Source of the DNA: Auanema rhodensis
Lineage: Eukaryota; Nematoda; Chromadorea; Rhabditida; Rhabditidae
Length of the DNA stretch: 64,000 nucleotides
Reading direction: 5' to 3'
NCBI GenBank assembly: GCA_964057225.1
Contig: OZ059899.1
Location: 17,678,501 to 17,742,500 of the forward strand
A program made the translations under genes and the position numbers. Positions within the stretch are counted from its first letter, which is position 1; every line of letters starts with the position of its first letter. Below the pieces are notes generated by a model. The model searched no databases and had not been told where the DNA came from. It saw only the letters and a list, made by a program, of their open reading frames with translations. Positions 51,872-64,000 of the stretch are shown here, piece by piece.

Positions 51872-53977
51872 CCTGATAATACAGATCGACGCAGCTTAAA
51901 AATCCGCATCGAATGCACTATACTACATTGAGAAACGCTTAATACAAAAATTAGTTATGATCGTTTGAAAAATGATGCATTAGTGTATGTTGAGTTTCCA
52001 TGTACACTCAACATTGCTTCCAAAAACATTTTGACAAAAATTTTTCCAAAAAATTTCAAAATAATTTCGCAAAAAGTAAATGTTTTTAGATTTCTTTTTT
52101 CAAGGCAAAGACGATGGACAATGTTATTCAACGAAAAAATTAATTCTGCAGGGTGAAAATCGAGGATATAAGTGTGAACTTATATCAGTTGATATCTCGG
52201 TGCATTTTTAAGCTAGCGCAAATCTGATAACACAGATCGACGCAGCTTAGAAATCCGCATCGAATGCACTATACTACATTGAGAAACGCTTAATACAAAA
52301 ATTAGTTATGATCGTTTGAAAAAAGATGCATTAGTGTATGTTGAGTTTCCATGTACACTCAACATTGCTTCCAAAAACATTTTGACAAAAATTTTTCCGA
52401 AAAATTTCAAAATAATTTCGCAAAAAGTAGATGTTTTTAGATTCCTTTTTTCAAGGCGAAGACGATGGACAATGTTATTCAACGAAAAAATTAATTCTGC
52501 AGGGTGAAAATCGAGGATATAAGTGTGAACTTATATCAGTTGATATCTCGGTGCATTTTTAAGCTAGCGCAAATCTGATAACACAGATCGACGCAGCTTA
52601 ACAATCCGCATCGAATGCACTATACTACATTGAAAAACGCATAATACAAAAATTAGTTATGATCGTTTGAAAAAAGATGCATTAGTGTATGTTGAGTTTC
52701 CATGTACACTCAACATTGCTTCCAAAAACATTTTGACAAAAATTTTTCCAAAAAAATTCAAAATAATTTCGCAAAAAGTAAATGTTTTTAGATTCCTTTT
52801 TTCAAGGCAAAGACGATGGACAATGTTATTCAACGAAAAAATTAATTCTGCAGGGTGAAAATCGAGGATATAAGTGTGAACTTATATCAGTTGATATCTC
52901 GGTGCATTTTTAAGCTAGCTCAAATCTGATAACACAGATCGACGCAGCTTAAAAATCCGCATCGAATGCATTATACTACATTGAAAAACGCTTAATACAA
53001 AAATTAGTTATGATCGTTTGAAAAATGATGCATTAGTGTATGTTGAGTTTCCATGTACACTCAACATTGCTTCCAAAAACATTTTGACAAAAATTTTTCC
53101 AAAAAATTTCAAAATAATTTCGCAAAAAGTAAATGTTTTTAGATTTCTTTTTTCAAGGCAAAGACGATGGACAATGTTATTCAACGAAAAAATTAATTCT
53201 GCAGGGTGAAAATCGAGGATATAAGTGTGAACTTATATCAGTTGATATCTCGGTGCATTTTTAAGCTAGCGCAAATCTGATAACACAGATCGACGCAGCT
53301 TAGAAATCCGCATCGAATGCACTATACTACATTGAGAAACGCTTAATACAAAAATTAGTTATGATCGTTTGAAAAAAGATGCATTAGTGTATGTTGAGTT
53401 TCCATGTACACTCAACATTGCTTCCAAAAACATTTTGACAAAAATTTTTCCGAAAAATTTCAAAATAATTTCGCAAAAAGTAGATGTTTTTAGATTCCTT
53501 TTTTCAAGGCGAAGACGATGGACAATGTTATTCAACGAAAAAATTAATTCTGCAGGGTGAAAATCGAGGATATAAGTGTGAACTTATATCAGTTGATATC
53601 TCGGTGCATTTTTAAGCTAGCGCAAATCTGATAACACAGATCGACGCAGCTTAAAAATCCGCATCGAATGCACTATACTACATTGAAAAACGCTTAATAC
53701 AAAAATTAGTTATGATCGTTTGAAAAAAGATGCATTAGTGTATGTTGAGTTTCCATGTACACTCAACATTGCTTCCAAAAACATTTTGACAAAAATTTTT
53801 CCAAAAAATTTCAAAATAATTTCGCAAAAAGTAAATGTTTTTAGATTTCTTTTTTCAAGGCAAAGACGATGGACAATGTTATTCAACGAAAAAATTAATT
53901 CTGCAGGGTGAAAATCGAGGATATAAGTGTGAACTTATATCAGTTGATATCTCGGTGCATTTTTAAGCTAGCGCAAA
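51872..53977. repeat. Trimer (1053 bp) in two copies
   Basis: Monomers with GAAAAATGATGC and TTTCTTTTTT (51965, 53018) are followed by monomers with CTTAGAAATCC upstream and CAAGGCGAAGACG (52316, 53369), then by a standard type (52667, 53720). The third monomers differ: 52667 has CTTAACAATCC and CGCATAATAC upstream and CCAAAAAAATTC, and 53720 does not. Confidence 0.8.
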
Positions 53978-54679
53978 TCTGATAACACAGATCGACGCAG
54001 CTTAAAAATCCGCATCGAATGCACTATACTACATTGAAAAACGCTTAATACAAAAATTAGTTATGATCGTTTGAAAAAAGATGCATTAGTGTATGTTGAG
54101 TTTCCATGTACACTCAACATTGCTTCCAAAAACATTTTGACAAAAATTTTTCCGAAAAATTTCGAAATAATTTCGCAAAAAGTAGATGTTTTTAGATTCC
54201 TTTTTTCAAGGCAAAGACGATGGACAATGTTATTCAACGAAAAAATTAATTCTGCAGGGTGAAAATCGAGGATATAAGTGTGAACTTATATCAGTTGATA
54301 TCTCGGTGCATTTTTAAGCTAGCTCAAATCTGATAACACAGATCGACGCAGCTTAAAAATCCGCATCGAATGCATTATACTACATTGAAAAACGCTTAAT
54401 ACAAAAATTAGTTATGATCGTTTGAAAAAAGATGCATTAGTGTATGTTGAGTTTCCATGTACACTCAACATTGCTTCCAAAAACATTTTGACAAAAATTT
54501 TTCCAAAAAATTTCAAAATAATTTCGCAAAAAGTAAATGTTTTTAGATTTCTTTTTTCAAGGCAAAGACGATGGACAATGTTATTCAACGAAAAAATTAA
54601 TTCTGCAGGGTGAAAATCGAGGATATAAGTGTGAACTTATATCAGTTGATATCTCGGTGCATTTTTAAGCTAGCGCAAA

Positions 54680-56784
54680 TCTGATAACACAGATCGACGC
54701 AGCTTAAAAATCCGCATCGAATGCACTATACTACATTGAAAAACGCTTAATACAAAAATTAGTTATGATCGTTTGAAAAAAGATGCATTAGTGTATGTTG
54801 AGTTTCCATGTACACTCAACATTGCTTCCAAAAACATTTTGACAAAAATTTTTCCGAAAAATTTCGAAATAATTTCGCAAAAAGTAGATGTTTTTAGATT
54901 CCTTTTTCAAGGCAAAGACGATGGACAATGTTATTCAACGAAAAAATTAATTCTGCAGGGTGAAAATCGAGGATATAAGTGTGAACTTATATCAGTTGAT
55001 ATCTCGGTGCATTTTTAAGCTAGCGCAAACCTGATAACACAGATCGACGCAGCTTAAAAATCCGCATCGAATGCACTATACTACATTGAAAAACGCATAA
55101 TACAAAAATTAGTTATGATCGTTTGAAAAAAGATGCATTAGTGTATGTTGAGTTTCCATGTACACTCAACATTGCTTCCAAAAACATTTTGACAAAAATT
55201 TTTCCAAAAAATTTCAAAATAATTTCGCAAAAAGTAAATGTTTTTAGATTCCTTTTTTCAAGGCAAAGACGATGGACAATGTTATTCAACGAAAAAATTA
55301 ATTCTGCAGGGTGAAAATCGAGGATATAAGTGTGAACTTATATCAGTTGATATCTCGGTGCATTTTTAAGCTAGCGCAAACCTGATAACACAGATCGACG
55401 CAGCTTAAAAATCCGCATCGAATGCACTATACTACATTGAAAAACGCTTAATACAAAAATTAGTTATGATCGTTTGAAAAAAGATGCATTAGTGTATGTT
55501 GAGTTTCCATGTACACTCAACATTGCTTCCAAAAACATTTTGACAAAAATTTTTCCAAAAAATTTCAAAATAATTTCGCAAAAAGTAAATGTTTTTAGAT
55601 TTCTTTTTTCAAGGCAAAGACGATGGACAATGTTATTCAACGAAAAAATTAATTCTGCAGGGTGAAAATCGAGGATATAAGTGTGAACTTATATCAGTTG
55701 ATATCTCGGTGCATTTTTAAGCTAGCGCAAATCTGATAACACAGATCGACGCAGCTTAAAAATCCGCATCGAATGCACTATACTACATTGAAAAACGCTT
55801 AATACAAAAATTAGTTATGATCGTTTGAAAAAAGATGCATTAGTGTATGTTGAGTTTCCATGTACACTCAACATTGCTTCCAAAAACATTTTGACAAAAA
55901 TTTTTCCGAAAAATTTCGAAATAATTTCGCAAAAAGTAGATGTTTTTAGATTCCTTTTTCAAGGCAAAGACGATGGACAATGTTATTCAACGAAAAAATT
56001 AATTCTGCAGGGTGAAAATCGAGGATATAAGTGTGAACTTATATCAGTTGATATCTCGGTGCATTTTTAAGCTAGCGCAAACCTGATAACACAGATCGAC
56101 GCAGCTTAAAAATCCGCATCGAATGCACTATACTACATTGAAAAACGCATAATACAAAAATTAGTTATGATCGTTTGAAAAAAGATGCATTAGTGTATGT
56201 TGAGTTTCCATGTACACTCAACATTGCTTCCAAAAACATTTTGACAAAAATTTTTCCAAAAAATTTCAAAATAATTTCGCAAAAAGTAAATGTTTTTAGA
56301 TTCCTTTTTTCAAGGCAAAGACGATGGACAATGTTATTCAACGAAAAAATTAATTCTGCAGGGTGAAAATCGAGGATATAAGTGTGAACTTATATCAGTT
56401 GATATCTCGGTGCATTTTTAAGCTAGCGCAAACCTGATAACACAGATCGACGCAGCTTAAAAATCCGCATCGAATGCACTATACTACATTGAAAAACGCT
56501 TAATACAAAAATTAGTTATGATCGTTTGAAAAAAGATGCATTAGTGTATGTTGAGTTTCCATGTACACTCAACATTGCTTCCAAAAACATTTTGACAAAA
56601 ATTTTTCCAAAAAATTTCAAAATAATTTCGCAAAAAGTAAATGTTTTTAGATTAATTTTTTTCAAGGCAAAGACGATGGACAATGTTATTCAACGAAAAA
56701 ATTAATTCTGCAGGGTGAAAATCGAGGATATAAGTGTGAACTTATATCAGTTGATATCTCGGTGCATTTTTAAGCTAGCGCAAA
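54680..56784. repeat. Trimer (1052 bp) in two copies
   Basis: The T-deleted monomer (54773, 55825) is followed by one preceded by AAACCTG and CGCATAATAC (55123, 56175) and then by one preceded by AAACCTG (55474, 56526). The two copies differ in the third monomer, where the second copy has the AGATTAATTTTTTT change. Confidence 0.82.
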
Positions 56785-57136
56785 CCTGATAACACAGATC
56801 GACGCAGCTTAAAAATCCGCATCGAATGCACTATACTACATTGAAAAACGCTTAATACAAAAATTAGTTATGATCGTTTGAAAAAAGATGCATTAGTGTA
56901 TGTTGAGTTTCCATGTACACTCAACATTGCTTCCAAAAACATTTTGACAAAAATTTTTCCAAAAAATTTCAAAATAATTTCGCAAAAAGGAAATGTTTTT
57001 AGATTAATTTTTTTTAAGGCAAAGACGATGGACAATGTTATTCAACGAAAAAATTAATTCTGCAGGGTGAAAATCGAGGATATAAGTGTGAACTTATATC
57101 AGTTGATATCTCGGTGCATTTTTAAGCTAGCGCAAA
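56433..57136. repeat. Two 352-bp monomers with AA plus an extended T run
   Basis: The usual GATTCCTTTTTTCAAGG is replaced by GATTAATTTTTTTCAAGG in the first and by GATTAATTTTTTTTAAGG in the second, each one base longer than normal. The second also has CAAAAAGGAAATG. They are sequential: the second monomer is a further-mutated copy of the first. Confidence 0.85.
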
Positions 57137-60100
57137 TCTGATAACACAGATCGACGCAGCTTAGAAATCCGCATCGAATGCACTATACTACATTGAGAAA
57201 CGCTTAATACAAAAATTAGTTATGATCGTTTGAAAAAAGATGCATTAGTGTATGTTGAGTTTCCATGTACACTCAACATTGCTTCCAAAAACATTTTGAC
57301 AAAAATTTTTCCGAAAAATTTCAAAATAATTTCGCAAAAAGTAGATGTTTTTAGATTCCTTTTTTCAAGGCGAAGACGATGGACAATGTTATTCAACGAA
57401 AAAATTAATTCTGCAGGGTGAAAATCGAGGATATAAGTGTGAACTTATATCAGTTGATATCTCGGTGCATTTTTAAGCTAGCGCAAATCTGATAACACAG
57501 ATCGACGCAGCTTAACAATCCGCATCGAATGCACTATACTACATTGAAAAACGCATAATACAAAAATTAGTTATGATCGTTTGAAAAAAGATGCATTAGT
57601 GTATGTTGAGTTTCCATGTACACTCAACATTGCTTCCAAAAACATTTTGACAAAAATTTTTCCAAAAAATTTCAAAATAATTTCGCAAAAAGTAAATGTT
57701 TTTAGATTCCTTTTTTCAAGGCAAAGACGATGGACAATGTTATTCAACGAAAAAATTAATTCTGCAGGGTGAAAATCGAGGATATAAGTGTGAACTTATA
57801 TCAGTTGATATCTCGGTGCATTTTTAAGCTAGCGCAAATCTGATAACACAGATCGACGCAGCTTAACAATCCGCATCGAATGCACTATACTACATTGAAA
57901 AACGCATAATACAAAAATTAGTTATGATCGTTTGAAAAAAGATGCATTAGTGTATGTTGAGTTTCCATGTACACTCAACATTGCTTCCAAAAACATTTTG
58001 ACAAAAATTTTTCCAAAAAATTTCGAAATAATTTCGCAAAAAGTAAATGTTTTTAGATTCCTTTTTTCAAGGCAAAGACGATGGACAATGTTATTCAACG
58101 AAAAAATTAATTCTGCAGGGTGAAAATCGAGGATATAAGTGTGAACTTATATCAGTTGATATCTCGGTGCATTTTTAAGCTAGCGCAAATCTGATAACAC
58201 AGATCGACGCAGCTTAAAAATCCGCATCGAATGCACTATACTACATTGAGAAACGCTTAATACAAAAATTAGTTATGATCGTTTGAAAAAAGATGCATTA
58301 GTGTATGTTGAGTTTCCATGTACACTCAACATTGCTTCCAAAAACATTTTGACAAAAATTTTTCCGAAAAATTTCAAAATAATTTCGCAAAAAGTAGATG
58401 TTTTTAGATTCCTTTTTTCAAGGCGAAGACGATGGACAATGTTATTCAACGAAAAAATTAATTCTGCAGGGTGAAAATCGAGGATATAAGTGTGAACTTA
58501 TATCAGTTGATATCTCGGTGCATTTTTAAGCTAGCGCAAATCTGATAACACAGATCGACGCAGCTTAACAATCCGCATCGAATGCACTATACTACATTGA
58601 AAAACGCATAATACAAAAATTAGTTATGATCGTTTGAAAAAAGATGCATTAGTGTATGTTGAGTTTCCATGTACACTCAACATTGCTTCCAAAAACATTT
58701 TGACAAAAATTTTTCCAAAAAATTTCAAAATAATTTCGCAAAAAGTAAATGTTTTTAGATTCCTTTTTTCAAGGCAAAGACGATGGACAATGTTATTCAA
58801 CGAAAAAATTAATTCTGCAGGGTGAAAATCGAGGATATAAGTGTGAACTTATATCAGTTGATATCTCGGTGCATTTTTAAGCTAGCGCAAATCTGATAAC
58901 ACAGATCGACGCAGCTTAACAATCCGCATCGAATGCACTATACTACATTGAAAAACGCATAATACAAAAATTAGTTATGATCGTTTGAAAAAAGATGCAT
59001 TAGTGTATGTTGAGTTTCCATGTACACTCAACATTGCTTCCAAAAACATTTTGACAAAAATTTTTCCAAAAAATTTCAAAATAATTTCGCAAAAAGTAAA
59101 TGTTTTTAGATTCCTTTTTTCAAGGCAAAGACGATGGACAATGTTATTCAACGAAAAAATTAATTCTGCAGGGTGAAAATCGAGGATATAAGTGTGAACT
59201 TATATCAGTTGATATCTCGGTGCATTTTTAAGCTAGCGCAAATCTGATAACACAGATCGACGCAGCTTAAAAATCCGCATCGAATGCACTATACTACATT
59301 GAAAAACGCTTAATACAAAAATTAGTTATGATCGTTTGAAAAAAGATGCATTAGTGTATGTTGAGTTTCCATGTACACTCAACATTGCTTCCAAAAACAT
59401 TTTGACAAAAATTTTTCCGAAAAATTTCAAAATAATTTCGCAAAAAGTAGATGTTTTTAGATTCCTTTTTTCAAGGCGAAGACGATGGACAATGTTATTC
59501 AACGAAAAAATTAATTCTGCAGGGTGAAAATCGAGGATATAAGTGTGAACTTATATCAGTTGATATCTCGGTGCATTTTTAAGCTAGCGCAAATCTGATA
59601 ACACAGATCGACGCAGCTTAACAATCCGCATCGAATGCACTATACTACATTGAAAAACGCATAATACAAAAATTAGTTATGATCGTTTGAAAAAAGATGC
59701 ATTAGTGTATGTTGAGTTTCCATGTACACTCAACATTGCTTCCAAAAACATTTTGACAAAAATTTTTCCAAAAAATTTCAAAATAATTTCGCAAAAAGTA
59801 AATGTTTTTAGATTCCTTTTTTCAAGGCAAAGACAATGGACAATGTTATTCAACGAAAAAATTAATTCTGCAGGGTGAAAATCGAGGATATAAGTGTGAA
59901 CTTATATCAGTTGATATCTCGGTGCATTTTTAAGCTAGCGCAAATCTGATAACACAGATCGACGCAGCTTAACAATCCGCATCGAATGCACTATACTACA
60001 TTGAAAAACGCATAATACAAAAATTAGTTATGATCGTTTGAAAAAAGATGCATTAGTGTATGTTGAGTTTCCATGTACACTCAACATTGCTTCCAAAAAC

Positions 60101-60295
60101 ATTTTGACAAAAATTTTTCCAAAAAATTTCAAAATAATTTCGCAAAAAGTAAATGTTTTTAGATTCCTTTTTTCAAGGCAAAGACGATGGACAATGTTAT
60201 TCAACGAAAAAATTAATTCTGCAGGGTGAAAATCGAGGATATAAGTGTGAACTTATATCAGTTGATATCTCGGTGCATTTTTAAGCTAGCGCAAA
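57137..60295. repeat. Trimer (1053 bp) in three copies
   Basis: CAAGGCGAAGACG monomers occur at 57230, 58283 and 59336, each 1053 bp apart and each followed by two monomers preceded by CTTAACAATCC and CGCATAATAC (in the second copy set as in the others, apart from TTTCGAAATAA at 57932 and GACAATGGAC at 59830). The monomer at 57230 is preceded by CTTAGAAATCC and the later two by CTTAAAAATCC. Confidence 0.85.
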
Positions 60296-63200
60296 TCTGA
60301 TAACACAGATCGACGCAGCTTAACAATCCGCATCGAATGCACTATACTACATTGAAAAACGCATAATACAAAAATTAGTTATGATCGTTTGAAAAAAGAT
60401 GCATTAGTGTATGTTGAGTTTCCATGTACACTCAACATTGCTTCCAAAAACATTTTGACAAAAATTTTTCCAAAAAATTTCAAAATAATTTCGCAAAAAG
60501 TAAATGTTTTTAGATTCCTTTTTTCAAGGCAAAGACGATGGACAATGTTATTAAACGAAAAAATTAATTCTGCAGGGTGAAAATCGAGGATATAAGTGTG
60601 AACTTATATCAGTTGATATCTCGGTGCATTTTTAAGCTAGCGCAAATCTGATAACACAGATCGACGCAGCTTAACAATCCGCATCGAATGCACTATACTA
60701 CATTGAAAAACGCTTAATACAAAAATTAGTTATGATCGTTTGAAAAAAGATGCATTAGTGTATGTTGAGTTTCCATGTACACTCAACATTGCTTCCAAAA
60801 ACATTTTGACAAAAATTTTTCCAAAAAATTTCAAAATAATTTCGCAAAAAGTAAATGTTTTTAGATTCCTTTTTTCAAGGCAAAGACGATGGACAATGTT
60901 ATTCAACGAAAAAATTAATTCTGCAGGGTGAAAATCGAGGATATAAGTGTGAACTTATATCAGTTGATATCTCGGTGCATTTTTAAGCTAGCGCAAATCT
61001 GATAACACAGATCGACGCAGCTTAACAATCCGCATCGAATGCACTATACTACATTGAAAAACGCATAATACAAAAATTAGTTATGATCGTTTGAAAAAAG
61101 ATGCATTAGTGTATGTTGAGTTTCCATGTACACTCAACATTGCTTCCAAAAACATTTTGACAAAAATTTTTCCAAAAAATTTCAAAATAATTTCGCAAAA
61201 AGTAAATGTTTTTAGATTCCTTTTTTCAAGGCAAAGACGATGGACAATGTTATTCAACGAAAAAATTAATTCTGCAGGGTGAAAATCGAGGATATAAGTG
61301 TGAACTTATATCAGTTGATATCTCGGTGCATTTTTAAGCTAGCGCAAATCTGATAACACAGATCGACGCAGCTTAACAATCCGCATCGAATGCACTATAC
61401 TACATTGAAAAACGCTTAATACAAAAATTAGTTATGATCGTTTGAAAAAAGATGCATTAGTGTATGTTGAGTTTCCATGTACACTCAACATTGCTTCCAA
61501 AAACATTTTGACAAAAATTTTTCCAAAAAATTTCAAAATAATTTCGCAAAAAGTAAATGTTTTTAGATTCCTTTTTTCAAGGCAAAGACGATGGACAATG
61601 TTATTCAACGAAAAAATTAATTCTGCAGGGTGAAAATCGAGGATATAAGTGTGAACTTATATCAGTTGATATCTCGGTGCATTTTTAAGCTAGCGCAAAT
61701 CTGATAACACAGATCGACGCAGCTTAACAATCCGCATCGAATGCACTATACTACATTGAAAAACGCATAATACAAAAATTAGTTATGATCGTTTGAAAAA
61801 AGATGCATTAGTGTATGTTGAGTTTCCATGTACACTCAACATTGCTTCCAAAAACATTTTGACAAAAATTTTTCCAAAAAATTTCAAAATAATTTCGCAA
61901 AAAGTAAATGTTTTTAGATTCCTTTTTTCAAGGCAAAGACGATGGACAATGTTATTCAACGAAAAAATTAATTCTGCAGGGTGAAAATCGAGGATATAAG
62001 TGTGAACTTATATCAGTTGATATCTCGGTGCATTTTTAAGCTAGCGCAAATCTGATAACACAGATCGACGCAGCTTAACAATCCGCATCGAATGCACTAT
62101 ACTACATTGAAAAACGCATAATACAAAAATTAGTTATGATCGTTTGAAAAAAGATGCATTAGTGTATGTTGAGTTTCCATGTACACTCAACATTGCTTCC
62201 AAAAACATTTTGACAAAAATTTTTCCAAAAAATTTCAAAATAATTTCGCAAAAAGTAAATGTTTTTAGATTCCTTTTTTCAAGGCAAAGACGATGGACAA
62301 TGTTATTCAACGAAAAAATTAATTCTGCAGGGTGAAAATCGAGGATATAAGTGTGAACTTATATCAGTTGATATCTCGGTGCATTTTTAAGCTAGCGCAA
62401 ATCTGATAACACAGATCGACGCAGCTTAACAATCCGCATCGAATGCACTATACTACATTGAAAAACGCTTAATACAAAAATTAGTTATGATCGTTTGAAA
62501 AAAGATGCATTAGTGTATGTTGAGTTTCCATGTACACTCAACATTGCTTCCAAAAACATTTTGACAAAAATTTTTCCAAAAAATTTCAAAATAATTTCGC
62601 AAAAAGTAAATGTTTTTAGATTCCTTTTTTCAAGGCAAAGACGATGGACAATGTTATTCAACGAAAAAATTAATTCTGCAGGGTGAAAATCGAGGATATA
62701 AGTGTGAACTTATATCAGTTGATATCTCGGTGCATTTTTAAGCTAGCGCAAATCTGATAACACAGATCGACGCAGCTTAACAATCCGCATCGAATGCACT
62801 ATACTACATTGAAAAACGCATAATACAAAAATTAGTTATGATCGTTTGAAAAAAGATGCATTAGTGTATGTTGAGTTTCCATGTACACTCAACATTGCTT
62901 CCAAAAACATTTTGACAAAAATTTTTCCAAAAAATTTCAAAATAATTTCGCAAAAAGTAAATGTTTTTAGATTCCTTTTTTCAAGGCAAAGACGATGGAC
63001 AATGTTATTCAACGAAAAAATTAATTCTGCAGGGTGAAAATCGAGGATATAAGTGTGAACTTATATCAGTTGATATCTCGGTGCATTTTTAAGCTAGCGC
63101 AAATCTGATAACACAGATCGACGCAGCTTAACAATCCGCATCGAATGCACTATACTACATTGAAAAACGCATAATACAAAAATTAGTTATGATCGTTTGA

Positions 63201-64000
63201 AAAAAGATGCATTAGTGTATGTTGAGTTTCCATGTACACTCAACATTGCTTCCAAAAACATTTTGACAAAAATTTTTCCAAAAAATTTCAAAATAATTTC
63301 GCAAAAAGTAAATGTTTTTAGATTCCTTTTTTCAAGGCAAAGACGATGGACAATGTTATTCAACGAAAAAATTAATTCTGCAGGGTGAAAATCGAGGATA
63401 TAAGTGTGAACTTATATCAGTTGATATCTCGGTGCATTTTTAAGCTAGCGCAAATCTGATAACACAGATCGACGCAGCTTAACAATCCGCATCGAATGCA
63501 CTATACTACATTGAAAAACGCATAATACAAAAATTAGTTATGATCGTTTGAAAAAAGATGCATTAGTGTATGTTGAGTTTCCATGTACACTCAACATTGC
63601 TTCCAAAAACATTTTGACAAAAATTTTTCCAAAAAATTTCAAAATAATTTCGCAAAAAGTAAATGTTTTTAGATTCCTTTTTTCAAGGCAAAGACGATGG
63701 ACAATGTTATTCAACGAAAAAATTAATTCTGCAGGGTGAAAATCGAGGATATAAGTGTGAACTTATATCAGTTGATATCTCGGTGCATTTTTAAGCTAGC
63801 GCAAATCTGATAACACAGATCGACGCAGCTTAACAATCCGCATCGAATGCACTATACTACATTGAAAAACGCATAATACAAAAATTAGTTATGATCGTTT
63901 GAAAAAAGATGCATTAGTGTATGTTGAGTTTCCATGTACACTCAACATTGCTTCCAAAAACATTTTGACAAAAATTTTTCCAAAAAATTTCAAAATAATT
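60296..64000. repeat. Highly homogeneous terminal run of CTTAACAATCC monomers
   Basis: Every monomer carries CTTAACAATCC. The main remaining variation is CGCATAATAC or CGCTTAATAC, in the order A, T, A, T, A, A, T, A, A, A, A. One private change, TTATTAAACG, is at about 60550. The low diversity points to the most recent expansion in the window, continuing past the right edge. Confidence 0.88.

Larger units (their letters stand above)
1..64000. repeat. 351-bp satellite DNA array, about 178 head-to-tail monomers
   Basis: Seen directly: the same 351-base unit recurs in one orientation from the first base to the last. Taking TCTGATAACA as the unit start, I count 177 full units and a partial one from 63806. 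Spacing is exactly 351 except at a handful of single-base indels, two deletions (44090, 49847) and four 452-bp insertions. Monomers differ from one another by only a few bases, and variants are shared between neighbours, which is the signature of unequal exchange and gene conversion. Base composition is about 31% G+C. The array enters and leaves the window without flanks, so its true length is unknown. A centromeric or pericentromeric location is inference from array length and homogeneity. Confidence 0.98.
49478..64000. repeat. Right subfamily domain
   Basis: Characterised by TTTCTTTTTT in place of TTCCTTTTTT, GCTAGCTCAAATC (about 50813, 51513, 52917, 54321; the first instance, about 49470, is just before the boundary), AAACCTGATAA, CAAGGCGAAGACG, and towards the end CTTAACAATCC. 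Middle-domain markers such as GCTTTATACAAC and GATTCTGCAG are not seen. The boundary almost coincides with the 62-bp deletion at 49847. Confidence 0.75.

Noticed and set aside
1-64000. CRISPR array or bacterial repeat region
   Set aside because: The 351-bp units abut one another with no unique spacers, no cas genes and no leader. The pattern is that of eukaryotic satellite DNA.
1-64000. Telomeric or ribosomal spacer array
   Set aside because: No short telomere-type repeats and no rRNA sequence or promoter-like conserved spacer elements were seen in any unit.

Overview
The whole 64 kb window is one uninterrupted head-to-tail satellite DNA array. The monomer is 351 bp, about 31% G+C (hand count 110/351 on the commonest form). 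I count 177 complete monomers plus a partial one at the right edge (63806-64000), all in the same orientation. Neither edge reaches unique flanking sequence. I see no credible protein-coding gene, rRNA, tRNA, CRISPR array or replication origin.

Kind of organism: a eukaryote, most likely an insect or other arthropod, from centromeric or other constitutive heterochromatin. The grounds are the long AT-rich satellite with higher-order structure, no CpG depletion (12 CpG per monomer against about 8.6 expected from base composition), and an inserted element that looks like a reverse-oriented LTR with a BEL/Pao-style start. Species and family are not identifiable from the window alone.

Layout. (1) 1-25325, left domain, marked by ATTG before TTGAAAA, a CTAGG variant and GTAAATGG variants, with overlapping 2- to 9-monomer higher-order repeats. 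Inside it, 17200-25325 holds two copies of a 4063-bp block. Each block carries two copies of a 1154-bp unit, and each unit contains the same 452-bp insertion (four insertion copies in all). (2) 25326-29186, a transition mixing left-domain variants with the first middle-domain ones. (3) 29187-49477, middle domain, marked by GCTTTATACAAC, CAGCTCGACG, GATTCTGCAG and GAATTTATATC variants. It contains 2-mer, 4-mer and single-monomer expansions, including a clear 1404-bp tetramer repeated three times at 34805-39016. (4) 49478-64000, right domain, marked by TTTCTTTTTT, GCTAGCTC, AAACCTG, CGAAGACG and finally CTTAACAATCC. It is built of 1053-bp trimers and ends in a very homogeneous run.

Nothing here works together as genes. 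The content is the history of the array: point variants, single-base indels, 62- and 69-bp deletions, a transposon-derived insertion, a microhomology-like 80-bp duplication, and nested amplifications. Each monomer also carries three inverted repeats and a cluster of A/T tracts that could shape chromatin. A 63-codon open frame recurs in most monomers, but I judge it non-coding.
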